Origin: Alcaligenaceae bacterium
GTDB taxonomy: Bacteria; Pseudomonadota; Gammaproteobacteria; Burkholderiales; Burkholderiaceae_B
Direction of reading: 5' to 3'
Assembly (NCBI GenBank): GCA_029265335.1
Contig: JAJUJN010000018.1
Span: forward strand, 1-14,559
DNA length: 14,559 nt
This document shows, in pieces, positions 1-7,193 of the stretch. Positions within the stretch are counted from its first letter, which is position 1; each line of letters starts with the position of its first letter. Below the pieces are notes generated by a model that saw nothing but the letters and a program-made list of their open reading frames with translations, made no database searches and was not told the DNA's origin. Made by a program: the position numbers and the translations under genes.

Positions 1-243
1 CCGCCGCCAGTTCTCGGAGCTGAAGGCAAACAAAGTGAGGTAGCTTACGCCGGCGCTGGCGCAGGCCTCCACCACCGAGCGCACGGCGTCCATGCCGCGC
101 GCATGGCCCGCCACGCGCGGCAAGTGTCGGCGCGTGGCCCAACGACCATTGCCATCCATGATGATTGCAACGTGCTGGGGCACTAGGTTGGCTTCGGGAA
201 TAGCCAGGGTGGAGCTGGTGTACTGGGTCATGGTGGCAACCAT
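1..243 (-). CDS. uppS: Undecaprenyl diphosphate synthase (cis-prenyltransferase), N-terminal part only
   Basis: The enzyme condenses isopentenyl diphosphate onto farnesyl diphosphate to make the C55 lipid carrier for peptidoglycan and other envelope polymers. About 81 codons are present before the window ends. The family motif [13 protein letters not shown] is at residues 24-36, with the catalytic Asp at residue 30 and the flexible-loop segment RVAGHARG after it. FAFSSENW, a substrate-binding motif, lies close to the edge. Two in-frame ATG codons are possible, at 243 and 231; neither has a convincing Shine-Dalgarno sequence. I give the longer form, and the shorter would remove four residues. 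A small GC-rich hairpin (246-259) lies directly in front of the first ATG. The gene follows frr by about 32 bases and is probably cotranscribed with it. Identity is secure from the motif; the start is not. Confidence 0.93.
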   Translation of the reverse strand, partial: MVATMTQYTSSTLAIPEANLVPQHVAIIMDGNGRWATRRHLPRVAGHARGMDAVRSVVEACASAGVSYLTLFAFSSENWRR

Positions 244-275
244 ATGGGCCAAACGGCCCGTTGCGACGCAGCGGC

Positions 276-836
276 TCAGATCGTCATGATCTCGGCTTCT
301 TTCTTGGCCACCATATCGTCGATGCGGGCCACGAATGTGTCGGTGAGTTTCTGGATGACATCCTGGCCGCGACGCTCTTCGTCTTCCGACAAGGCTTTGT
401 CTTTGACCAGCTTCTTGAGCTGATCGTTGGCATCGCGACGCAGGTTGCGAATGGCGACTTTCGCGTTTTCGCCTTCGGCCTTGACCACTTTGGCGAGATC
501 GCGACGACGCTCTTCGGTGAGTGCCGGCATGGGCACGCGAATGACATCGCCCGCGGCCTGGGGGTTGAGGCCGAGGTCTGACTCGCGAATGGCTTTGTCG
601 ACCGTTTGGGCCAAAGACTTCTCCCAAACCTGAACGCCCAGAGTGCGGGCATCGATCACGGTGACGTTGGCCACCTGACTGATGGGCACCATACTGCCGT
701 AGTACTCCACCTCGACGTGATCGAGGATGCCGGCATGGGCCCGGCCGGTACGCAACTTGGCGAGCTCAGCCTGCAAGGCTTCGATCGATTTGGCCATGCG
801 AGACTCGGCATTTTTGCTAACGTCGGCAACACTCAT
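276..836 (-). CDS. frr: Ribosome recycling factor
   Basis: RRF acts with EF-G to split the post-termination ribosome so that its subunits can be reused. The 186-residue product matches the usual bacterial length of about 185. Recognisable family segments, in order, are [60 protein letters not shown] and [14 protein letters not shown], typical of the long three-helix bundle plus the small beta/alpha domain. I chose ATG at 836 because AAGGA sits about 6-7 bases upstream and the length then fits. The open frame extends to 1058, but that part overlaps pyrH and has no family sequence. Only 10 bases separate the pyrH stop from this start, and the ribosome binding site overlaps the pyrH stop codon, so translational coupling with pyrH is likely. 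Confidence 0.97.
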   Translation of the reverse strand: MSVADVSKNAESRMAKSIEALQAELAKLRTGRAHAGILDHVEVEYYGSMVPISQVANVTVIDARTLGVQVWEKSLAQTVDKAIRESDLGLNPQAAGDVIRVPMPALTEERRRDLAKVVKAEGENAKVAIRNLRRDANDQLKKLVKDKALSEDEERRGQDVIQKLTDTFVARIDDMVAKKEAEIMTI

Positions 837-846
837 GAGAAATCCT

Positions 847-1578
847 TCAGACATGCACCAGCGTGCCTTCGTCGTCGCCCTTGACGACGCGAGCGAGGGC
901 ACCCGGCTTGTTGATGGAAAAAACCTTGATGGGGAGTTTCTGGTCGCGGCACAGCGCGAAAGCGGTGGCGTCCATGACTTCGAGACGACGAATGATGACT
1001 TCGTCGAAACTGATTCGGCTGTAGCGGGTGGCGGCTGGGTCTTTATTGGGGTCGGCACTGTAGATACCGTCGACCCGGGTGGCCTTGAGCACCACTTCGG
1101 CGCCCATCTCGGCGCCGCGCAGAGCGGCCGCGGTGTCGGTGGTGAAAAAGGGGTTGCCGGTGCCGGCGGCGAAGATCACCACCTTGCCTTCTTCGAGGTA
1201 ACGCAAAGCCTTGGGGCGGATGTAGGGCTCCACCACCTGCTCGATATTGAGCGCCGACTGCACCCGGGCATCGATGTCGCGGTGCTTGAGTGCGTCTTGC
1301 AGCGCCAGCGCATTCATGATGGTGGCCATCATGCCCATGTAATCGGCCGTGGCGCGGTCCATGCCCTGGGCACCGGGCGCCACGCCGCGAAAAATATTGC
1401 CGCCACCGATCACGATGGCGAGCTCAACACCCATTTGCACCACCTCGGCGATTTCGTCGGTCATGCGCATGATGGTGGTGCGGCTGATACCGAAAGCGTC
1501 GTCGCCCATGAGGGCCTCACCCGACAGTTTGAGAAGAATACGCCGATAACCGGCTGGCTGAGAGGGGGTGGTGGTCAT
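847..1578 (-). CDS. pyrH: UMP kinase (uridylate kinase)
   Basis: Phosphorylates UMP to UDP with ATP in cytosolic pyrimidine nucleotide synthesis. The product has 243 residues, against 241 in E. coli, and belongs to the amino acid kinase family, not the eukaryotic-type UMP/CMP kinases. The N-terminal strand and loop LLKLSGEAL (15-23) holds the phosphate-contacting Lys17. GGGNIFRG (58-65) is the glycine-rich nucleotide loop. [20 protein letters not shown] forms the interface helix, and [17 protein letters not shown] and [13 protein letters not shown] are the UMP- and ATP-site segments. ATG at 1578 gives the expected N terminus, but the bases in front (CGCACCCC) show no good Shine-Dalgarno sequence. 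The 126-base gap to tsf contains a 5-bp hairpin with a GTGA/TCAC loop (1626-1639); I see no clear promoter there. Transcription probably continues from tsf. Confidence 0.97.
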   Translation of the reverse strand: MTTTPSQPAGYRRILLKLSGEALMGDDAFGISRTTIMRMTDEIAEVVQMGVELAIVIGGGNIFRGVAPGAQGMDRATADYMGMMATIMNALALQDALKHRDIDARVQSALNIEQVVEPYIRPKALRYLEEGKVVIFAAGTGNPFFTTDTAAALRGAEMGAEVVLKATRVDGIYSADPNKDPAATRYSRISFDEVIIRRLEVMDATAFALCRDQKLPIKVFSINKPGALARVVKGDDEGTLVHV

Positions 1579-1704
1579 GGGGTGCGCAAACTGAATGGAA
1601 GGCTACTGGAAAAGCCACTACGGGCCGGCCGTGAGGCCGCGACTTCAACAGGGGCAATACGATCGGGCAGCCAATACCACCCGACCGGCATTACCTGAAC
1701 AGCA

Positions 1705-2586
1705 TCAGCTGCGAGCCGCCGCCTGCTGGGCAGCGACTTCGGCGGCGAAGTCGGTGGATTGCTTCTCGATGCCCTCGCCCACGACATACAGCACGAACTG
1801 TTGCACGCTGGCGTTACGCGCCTTGAGCATTTGCTCGACGCTCTGCTTGTCGTCTTTGACGAAGGGCTGCGAAAGAAGCGTAACCTCTTTCAGGAATTTC
1901 TGCACCGTGCCCTCGACCATCTTGCTGACGATCTCCGCAGGCTTGCCCGACTCGGCAGCTTTTTGCTGAGCGATGGAGCGCTCTTGCTCGATGTCGGCGG
2001 CATCGACTCCGCTGGCGTCGAGTGCGCGCGGGCGGGTGGCGGCCACGTGCATGGCGACATCTTTACCGGTTTCTTCGTCGCCCGAGAATTCCACCAGGGC
2101 GCCGATGCGGCCACTGTGCACGTAGTGAGCCAGTTGCTGGTCGGTTTGAATGCGCTGGAAGCGGCGCACGGTGATGTTCTCACCGATCTTGCCCACCAGA
2201 GCCGAACGGGTGCTCTCTACCGTGCCCTCGCCCATGGCGGTGTCGTTCAGGGCGTTGAGGTCGGCCGGGTTTTCGTGGGCCACCTTAACAGCCAAATCGT
2301 TCACGAAGGCGATGAAGTCTTCGTTCTTGGCCACGAAGTCGGTTTCGCAGTTGACTTCCACGATGGTGCCGAGTTTTTTGTCGTCGGCCACGTAAACGGC
2401 CACCAGCCCTTCAGCGGTGACACGCGAAGCGGCCTTGCTGGCCTTGTTGCCGAGCTTGACGCGCAGCAGTTCTTCAGCGCGCGCCAAATCGCCATCGGCC
2501 TCAGTGAGTGCTTTTTTGCACTCCATCATGGGCGCGTCAGTTTTTTCGCGCAGTTCCTTGACCATCGCAGCGGTGATAGCAGCCAT
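1705..2586 (-). CDS. tsf: Translation elongation factor Ts
   Basis: EF-Ts is the guanine nucleotide exchange factor that regenerates EF-Tu-GTP. The 293-residue product matches the family length. The N-terminal UBA-like module (about 1-55) has [19 protein letters not shown]. The exchange motif [10 protein letters not shown] is at residues 82-91, following IVEVNCE. The C-terminal core and dimerisation part contains [13 protein letters not shown] and ends at [11 protein letters not shown] chose ATG at 2586 because AGGAG lies 6-7 bases upstream and [16 protein letters not shown] is the standard start. The open frame reaches 2847, but that segment is in-frame read-through of the leader and the 3' end of rpsB. 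Transcripts from rpsB must pass a hairpin terminator at 2642-2671, so EF-Ts synthesis probably depends on read-through or on an unseen promoter. Confidence 0.97.
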   Translation of the reverse strand: MAAITAAMVKELREKTDAPMMECKKALTEADGDLARAEELLRVKLGNKASKAASRVTAEGLVAVYVADDKKLGTIVEVNCETDFVAKNEDFIAFVNDLAVKVAHENPADLNALNDTAMGEGTVESTRSALVGKIGENITVRRFQRIQTDQQLAHYVHSGRIGALVEFSGDEETGKDVAMHVAATRPRALDASGVDAADIEQERSIAQQKAAESGKPAEIVSKMVEGTVQKFLKEVTLLSQPFVKDDKQSVEQMLKARNASVQQFVLYVVGEGIEKQSTDFAAEVAAQQAAARS

Positions 2587-2604
2587 GTTCGCTCCTGGAG
2601 ATAC

Positions 2605-2622
2605 GCCAGTCGGGTGACTGGC
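2605..2622 (-). promoter_or_regulatory. Perfect hairpin in the tsf leader, next to the ribosome binding site
   Basis: A 7-bp perfect stem (GCCAGTC / GACTGGC) closes a 4-base loop (ACCC on the transcribed strand). It ends 18 bases before the tsf start codon and about 8 bases before AGGAG. The 3' arm contains CTGG, which could instead pair with the CCAG that abuts the ribosome binding site, so two alternative folds can be drawn. No T-run follows, so it is not a terminator. A role in controlling tsf translation or protecting the processed 5' end is inference only. Confidence 0.4.
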
Positions 2623-2641
2623 TGAAATATGGGAATTCGAC

Positions 2642-2671
2642 AAAAAGCGGGGGCCGCTGGGGCCCCCTTTT
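2642..2671 (-). terminator. Intrinsic terminator/attenuator between rpsB and tsf, bidirectional in form
   Basis: On the minus strand GGGGGCC, a 5-base loop CCAGC and GGCCCCC form a 7-bp all-GC stem. It is followed by GC and then five T residues (2646-2642). On the opposite strand the same stem is followed by TTTTCTT, so it could work both ways. It lies between rpsB and tsf, where a partial terminator is also known in the E. coli rpsB-tsf operon. It should cut transcription after rpsB and let part of it through to tsf. The structure is plain in the sequence; its strength is not. Confidence 0.75.
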
Positions 2672-2687
2672 CTTAAACTTGCTCCGG

Positions 2688-2732
2688 CCCCCTTCAAGGG
2701 ACCGCAGACGCGCAGCGGGAGTCCCCTGCGCG
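2688..2732. repeat. GC-rich palindromic block in the rpsB 3' region (REP-like)
   Basis: Several inverted repeats are packed here. CCCTT/AAGGG occurs at 2690-2700. CGCGCAG/CTGCGCG (7 bp) pairs 2709-2715 with 2726-2732. GGGAC/GTCCC pairs 2698-2702 with 2721-2725, as an alternative fold. The block sits between the rpsB stop and the terminator. Its make-up resembles dispersed intergenic palindromes of proteobacterial genomes, but only one copy is visible, so the repeat-family assignment is a guess. Confidence 0.35.
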
Positions 2733-2752
2733 GTAGCTGACAGCGCAGCGAA

Positions 2753-3517
2753 TCAGTCTTCTTCGCTGTCGCTGACTTCCACGAACTCGTCGTGATCGGC
2801 TTCTTCGCCGGTGGCTTCTTCGATGATGCCCTGGATGGCCTGTTCACGCCCTTCGATCACGGCGTCGGCCGCGCCACGCATGTAAAGCGCAATGGCACGG
2901 GCGGAGTCGTCGTTGCCGGGGATGACGTGGGCAATGCCCTCGGGCGAATGGTTGGTGTCGACCACCGCCACCACCGGAATGCCCAGCGACTTGGCTTCGG
3001 CCACGGCGATCTTGTGGTAGCCGACATCGACCATGAAGATAGCGTCGGGCAGACCGTTGAGATCCTTGATGCCGCCGATCGAGCGGTTGAGCTTGTCGAT
3101 CTCGCGCGTGAACATCAGGGCTTCTTTTTTGGTCATGCGCTCGAGAGTGCCATCTTCTTGCATGGCTTCCATTTCTTTCAGACGCTTGATGGAGGCCTTG
3201 ACGGTTTTGAAGTTGGTGAGCATGCCGCCGAGCCAGCGGTTATCCACATAGGGCATGCCGCAGCGCTGGGCTTCTTCGGCCACGATTTCGCGCGCTGCTC
3301 GTTTGGTGCCCACGAAAAGCACTGTGCCGCCGCGAGCCGCGAGCTGGCGCAGGTACTTCATGGCTTCGTCGAACATCACCACCGTCTGTTCGAGGTTGAC
3401 GATGTGAATCTTGTTGCGATGGCCGAAGATATAAGGGGCCATTTTGGGGTTCCAGAAACGGGTCTGGTGACCAAAATGCACTCCGGCTTCGAGCATCTCG
3501 CGCATTGAAATAGACAT
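2753..3517 (-). CDS. rpsB: 30S ribosomal protein S2
   Basis: S2 binds late in small-subunit assembly, near the 30S head-body junction, and is needed for S1 docking. The 254-residue product has the family start [20 protein letters not shown]. It continues with [10 protein letters not shown], then [23 protein letters not shown], the coiled-coil-like helical pair around [22 protein letters not shown] and [23 protein letters not shown]. The C-terminal tail is strongly acidic ([17 protein letters not shown]). ATG at 3517 is chosen because the product then aligns with S2 at residue 1 and GGAG lies about 12 bases upstream. The open frame extends to 3589 without family similarity. It is the first gene of the rpsB-tsf-pyrH-frr-uppS cluster and is transcribed away from map. 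Confidence 0.97.
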   Translation of the reverse strand: MSISMREMLEAGVHFGHQTRFWNPKMAPYIFGHRNKIHIVNLEQTVVMFDEAMKYLRQLAARGGTVLFVGTKRAAREIVAEEAQRCGMPYVDNRWLGGMLTNFKTVKASIKRLKEMEAMQEDGTLERMTKKEALMFTREIDKLNRSIGGIKDLNGLPDAIFMVDVGYHKIAVAEAKSLGIPVVAVVDTNHSPEGIAHVIPGNDDSARAIALYMRGAADAVIEGREQAIQGIIEEATGEEADHDEFVEVSDSEED

Positions 3518-3606
3518 GACAGGTAAACTCCGAGGGTTGGGTCTTGTACCGTAGCAACACCGAAAGCGGCACCCTTGGGGGTACGGCACGCGTTTTTTGG
3601 AAAGCC

Positions 3607-3612
3607 TATAAT
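3607..3612 (+). promoter_or_regulatory. Candidate -10 element of the map promoter
   Basis: An exact TATAAT lies 30 bases before the map start codon, which would give a leader of roughly 20-25 bases containing AGGAGA (3625-3630). No acceptable -35 hexamer is found at 15-19 bases spacing (the 17-base position reads CGGCAC), and no extended -10 TG is present. A run of six T (3593-3598) lies just upstream. Position and exact match favour a real promoter; the missing -35 lowers confidence. Confidence 0.45.
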
Positions 3613-3616
3613 TGTA
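3611..3616 (-). promoter_or_regulatory. Weak candidate -10 element for rpsB, overlapping the map -10
   Basis: On the minus strand TACAAT shares two bases with the plus-strand TATAAT. At 17 bases spacing the hexamer GTGATG matches the -35 consensus at three of six positions. A start here would give rpsB a leader of nearly 90 bases, long enough for S2 autogenous control, which is known in other proteobacteria. I could not recognise a conserved S2 leader fold, so this remains a weak candidate. Confidence 0.2.
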
Positions 3617-3642
3617 TCATTACCAGGAGATTGCATCACCCC

Positions 3643-4452
3643 ATGGGCATCATCACCTCTCCCGACGACCTTCAAGCCATGCGCGCGGCCTGCCAGGCGG
3701 CAGCCAGCGTGCTGGATTTCATCACCCCTCACGTCAAGCCCGGCATCACCACCGGCGAACTCAACGATCTCTGCCACCAGCGCATGCACGAGCTGGGCGT
3801 GACTTCGGCCACGGTGGGTTATGCGCCGCCCGGCTTTCCTCCCTTTCCCGGCGCGGTCTGCACCTCGGTGAACCACGTGGTGTGTCACGGCATTCCGGGC
3901 GAGAAGCGCCTCAAATCGGGCGATGTGCTCAACATCGATGTCACCGTCATCAAAGACGGCTGGTTTGGCGACACCAGTCGCATGTTCGCAGTGGGCGAGT
4001 CATCGATCATGGCCCGCCGGCTGAGCGACATCACCTACGAATGCATGTGGCTGGGCATTGCCCAGGTGCGGCCCGGCGCCACGCTTGGCGATGTGGGCCA
4101 CGTGATTCAACGCCACGCCGAAAAACACGGCTTTTCGGTGGTGCGCGAGTTCTGCGGTCACGGCATCGGGCGTCATTTCCACGAAGACCCACAAGTGCTG
4201 CATTATGGACGGCCCGGCACGGGGGTGAAACTGGTCGAAGGCATGACCTTCACCATCGAACCCATGATTAACGCCGGCCGACGCGAAATCCGCCAGCTCA
4301 ACGACGGCTGGACTGTCGTCACCCGCGACCGTAGCCTGTCGGCACAATGGGAACACACCGTGCGGGTTACCGCCGACGGCTATGAGGTGCTCACCGTGAG
4401 CCCCGAAACGCCCGCACCGCCCGCTTTCATCGAAACAGCCGCCACATCCTGA
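3643..4452 (+). CDS. map: Methionine aminopeptidase, type I
   Basis: Removes the initiator methionine from nascent proteins after deformylation, using a dinuclear metal centre. The 269-residue product is close to the E. coli length (264). All ligands of the pita-bread fold are visible: the His in NHVVCHGIPG, two Asp in NIDVTVIKDGWFGDTSR, the His in EFCGHGIGRHFHEDP, the Glu in GMTFTIEPMIN and the Glu in AQWEHTVRV. The C terminus has a short proline-rich tail. ATG at 3643 has AGGAGA with a fairly long spacer of 12 bases; an in-frame TTG at 3631 is too close to that site. The open frame from 3544 gains no family sequence. It diverges from rpsB and is followed after 34 bases by glnD, with which it is probably cotranscribed. 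Confidence 0.97.
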   Translation: MGIITSPDDLQAMRAACQAAASVLDFITPHVKPGITTGELNDLCHQRMHELGVTSATVGYAPPGFPPFPGAVCTSVNHVVCHGIPGEKRLKSGDVLNIDVTVIKDGWFGDTSRMFAVGESSIMARRLSDITYECMWLGIAQVRPGATLGDVGHVIQRHAEKHGFSVVREFCGHGIGRHFHEDPQVLHYGRPGTGVKLVEGMTFTIEPMINAGRREIRQLNDGWTVVTRDRSLSAQWEHTVRVTADGYEVLTVSPETPAPPAFIETAATS

Positions 4453-4486
4453 TGATGGGGCGGCTGCTCCACCTGGAGCGCACCGT

Positions 4487-7093
4487 ATGAGTTCCGCCGC
4501 CCCTGTCACCGGTCCTTCTCCACAAACTCCAAACGGCGATCTGGCTCGCGTGCGCGACGCCTTTCAGGCGGCCCGCCAGGAGCTGATCCAAAAGTATCGC
4601 CAGAGCCTGAGGCCCGATTCGTTGCTGCACGGGCTGCGCCGCCTGGTCGATCGCACCATCGTGCAGCTGTTGCAACGTCATCCCCTGCCCGCTGGCACGG
4701 CGCTTGCCGCGGTGGGCGGCTACGGTCGGGGCGAGCTCTACCCGGGCTCCGATATCGATATTCTGGTGTTGCTGCCCAGCGCGCCCACGGCTGAAACCGA
4801 AGCCGCCGTGTCGGATTTACTTACCGCCTTGTGGGACATCGGCCTGGAGCCCGGACACAGTGTACGCACCATCGAAGAATGCCTCAGCGAGGCGCGCGCC
4901 GACATCACCACCGAAACCGCCCTGCTCGAAACGCGCTGGCTGGCCGGCAGCCGGAGCCTCGTGCGTCGGCTCAGCCAGGAGCTGCTCGCTCAGCTCGACC
5001 CCCGCGCCTTCTATCGAGCCAAGCTGCTCGAGATGCAGCGCCGCCATATGCGCTACGACAACACCCCGTATGCGCTCGAACCCAATTGCAAGGAATCGCC
5101 CGGCGGTTTGCGTGATCTCCAGGTGATTCTATGGATGGCGCGCGCCGCCGGCTTTGGTCGAAGCTGGAAGCAAGTGGCCGACAACGGCCTGCTCACGCCC
5201 GACGAAGCTCGCCAGTTGCGCCGCGCCGAGCAGGCCTTCAAGCGCCTGCGCATCGAGCTGCACTTGCTCACTCGCCGCCGCGAAGATCGGCTGCTGTTCG
5301 ATTACCAGGCCGCCCTCGCCCAAGCCTACGGCCTGCAGGCCACGGCGGGCCGCAGGCCGAGCGAACTGCTGATGCAGCGCTATTACTGGGCAGCCAAGGT
5401 GGTAAACCAGTTCAATGCGATTTTGGTGCAGAACATCGAGGAGCACCTTTTTGGCCAGCCCAATGAGGCCGCAGAAGAGATCGACGAAGACTTCGTGAAT
5501 CGTCGGGGCCAGCTCGACATCCAGCTCGATGACGCCTTTGAACGCAAGCCCACCTTGCTGCTGCGCGCGTTTCTGGTGATGCAGCAACACCCTGAGCTGC
5601 ATGGCATGTCGGTGCGCACGCTGCGCGCCATCTGGCACGCCCGCACCCGCATCGATGCGCAATTCCGCGCCAACCCGGTGCACCGCAAGCTGTTCCTTAC
5701 CATTCTTCAGCAGCCGCGCGGCATTGTGCACGAGCTGCGGCGCATGAACGATTTGAGCATTCTGCCCCGCTATCTGCCGCCCTTCCGGCGCATCGTGGGC
5801 CAGATGCAGCACGACCTTTTTCATGTGTACACGGTCGATCAGCACATTCTCATGGTGGTACGCAATCTGCGTCGCTTCACCATGCCCGAGCACGCTCACG
5901 AATATCCCCTGTGCAGCGACCTCATTGCCAACTTCGACCGGCACTGGCTGCTGTATATCGCGGCCCTGTTTCACGACATCGCCAAAGGACGCGGCGGCGA
6001 CCATTCCGAACTGGGCGCCATCGAAGTGCGCCGCTTTGCCCGCCAGCACGGCCTGGAGCGCGAAGACACCCAGCTGCTGGTGTTTCTCGTGCGCTACCAC
6101 CTGCTGCTGTCAAGTGTGGCGCAAAAGCAAGACATCACCGACCCCGAAGTGGTGGGCGAATTTGCCCGGCGCGTGGGCTCCGAACGATATCTCACCGCGC
6201 TCTATCTGCTCACCGTGGCCGATATCCGCGGCACCAGCCCCAAGGTATGGAATGGCTGGAAGGGCAAACTGCTCGAAGACCTCTATCGGCGCGCGCTGGC
6301 CGTGCTGGGCGGCCAGGTGCATTCCGCCTCGGCGGTGCTCAACCAGCGCAAGAAAGAGGCGGTGCATCTGCTGCGTTTGGCTGGCCTGCGCGACGACGCC
6401 CGTGAGGCGCTGTGGGATCAGCTCGATGTGGCGTATTTTCTGCGCCACGAGGCGAGCGAGATCGCCTGGCACACCCGTCACCTCTATCACCGGGTCAACG
6501 ACCCCGAGCCGGTCGTGCGGGCGCGCCTCACCGAAACGCCCGACAGTCTGCAGTTCGTGATCTACGCGCCGCAGCGGCACGATCTTTTCGTGCGGCTATG
6601 CGCCTGGTTCGAAAGCAAGCAGCTGAGCATTCAGGATGCGCGCATCCATACCACCCGCCACGGCTGGGCGCTCGATAGCTTCGTGGTACTGGCGCCCGGC
6701 ACGCCCAGCGAGCTGCGTGCGCAGCTGACGGTGTTCGAGCATGAATTGACGGAAGCGCTCACGCGCCCGGCCCTGCCCCGCACGACCGAGGGAAAATCGC
6801 CGGGGCGAATTTCACGCCGTTCGCGCGCTTTCCCGCTCACGCCTTCGATCAAGCTGCACCCCGACGAACGAGGCGAGGCCTGGGTGCTGAGTGTGAGCGC
6901 GGGCGACCGGCCCGGCCTGCTGCACGCCATGGCCCAGGTGTTCGCCCGGCACGACGTGGCGCTGCATGCCGCCAAGGTCGTCACCCTGGGCGAGCGCATC
7001 GAAGACACTTTCTTGATCAGTGGCCCGGCCATGGGCAGCGGCCGGCGCCAACTGCAGTTCGAGGAAGACCTGCTGCAGGTTCTGCGCGACTGA
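4487..7093 (+). CDS. glnD: Bifunctional PII uridylyltransferase / uridylyl-removing enzyme
   Basis: GlnD senses glutamine and adds UMP to, or removes it from, the PII signal proteins, so it sets nitrogen assimilation through GlnE and NtrB/NtrC. The 868-residue product is full length. The nucleotidyltransferase domain carries GGYGRGELYPGSDID at 77-91, with metal-binding Asp89 and Asp91. GlnD-specific helices follow (SPGGLRDLQ, 204-212). The HD hydrolase domain includes HDLFHVYTVDQH (442-453), FHDIAKGRGGDHSELG (495-510) with His496-Asp497, and the later His538 and Asp579. Two C-terminal ACT domains begin near 688 (LQFVIYAP) and 799 (WVLSVSAGDRPGLL); these bind glutamine. Both catalytic centres look intact. 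ATG at 4487 has GGAG about 8 bases upstream. It follows map by 34 bases and converges on the phosphorylase gene. Confidence 0.97.
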   Translation: MSSAAPVTGPSPQTPNGDLARVRDAFQAARQELIQKYRQSLRPDSLLHGLRRLVDRTIVQLLQRHPLPAGTALAAVGGYGRGELYPGSDIDILVLLPSAPTAETEAAVSDLLTALWDIGLEPGHSVRTIEECLSEARADITTETALLETRWLAGSRSLVRRLSQELLAQLDPRAFYRAKLLEMQRRHMRYDNTPYALEPNCKESPGGLRDLQVILWMARAAGFGRSWKQVADNGLLTPDEARQLRRAEQAFKRLRIELHLLTRRREDRLLFDYQAALAQAYGLQATAGRRPSELLMQRYYWAAKVVNQFNAILVQNIEEHLFGQPNEAAEEIDEDFVNRRGQLDIQLDDAFERKPTLLLRAFLVMQQHPELHGMSVRTLRAIWHARTRIDAQFRANPVHRKLFLTILQQPRGIVHELRRMNDLSILPRYLPPFRRIVGQMQHDLFHVYTVDQHILMVVRNLRRFTMPEHAHEYPLCSDLIANFDRHWLLYIAALFHDIAKGRGGDHSELGAIEVRRFARQHGLEREDTQLLVFLVRYHLLLSSVAQKQDITDPEVVGEFARRVGSERYLTALYLLTVADIRGTSPKVWNGWKGKLLEDLYRRALAVLGGQVHSASAVLNQRKKEAVHLLRLAGLRDDAREALWDQLDVAYFLRHEASEIAWHTRHLYHRVNDPEPVVRARLTETPDSLQFVIYAPQRHDLFVRLCAWFESKQLSIQDARIHTTRHGWALDSFVVLAPGTPSELRAQLTVFEHELTEALTRPALPRTTEGKSPGRISRRSRAFPLTPSIKLHPDERGEAWVLSVSAGDRPGLLHAMAQVFARHDVALHAAKVVTLGERIEDTFLISGPAMGSGRRQLQFEEDLLQVLRD

Positions 7094-7106
7094 AGCTCGG
7101 TGCGCG

Positions 7107-7181
7107 ATGGAAGCCCGGCGTTCTTTGCCCGATTAAAGTTCTACGCTTCTTGCCCCATTGAAGCCCTGGGTTTTCTGCTGG
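7107..7181. repeat. Three degenerate 25-base tandem units after glnD
   Basis: Units at 7107-7131, 7132-7156 and 7157-7181 each begin AT, carry AAG at positions 5-7 and end in a T-rich stretch followed by GC. By hand alignment without gaps, units 1 and 3 agree at 18 of 25 positions, 1 and 2 at 15, and 2 and 3 at 14. They fill most of the convergent gap between glnD and the phosphorylase gene. No coding role is apparent. Confidence 0.5.
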
Positions 7182-7193
7182 CGGGGCTTCAGT
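7157..7193. repeat. Inverted repeat at the glnD/phosphorylase convergent junction
   Basis: On the plus strand 7157-7168 pairs with 7182-7193 over 12 positions, two of them G-U, around a 13-base loop. In the minus-strand RNA at least 8 pairs remain. The right arm contains the stop codon of the phosphorylase gene (7191-7189). No T-run follows on either side, so it does not qualify as an intrinsic terminator. It may still act as a transcript 3'-end stabiliser for either gene. Confidence 0.45.

Noticed and set aside
1626..1639. Hairpin in the tsf-pyrH gap as a terminator
   Set aside because: The stem has only 5 bp, and the nearest T-run (four T) is more than 10 bases away.
727..1698. 323-codon plus-strand open frame antisense to frr and pyrH
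   Set aside because: It is His/Gly-rich shadow translation with no family motif and no ribosome binding site. The opposite strand holds clear family proteins.
2587..2847. N-terminal extension of EF-Ts to 2847
   Set aside because: It translates the terminator and the rpsB end. The family N terminus and the best ribosome binding site are at 2586.
5129..6100. 323-codon minus-strand open frame inside glnD
   Set aside because: It is antisense to the catalytic and HD parts of GlnD, has no recognisable domain, and is the kind of open frame that GC-rich codon use produces opposite real genes.
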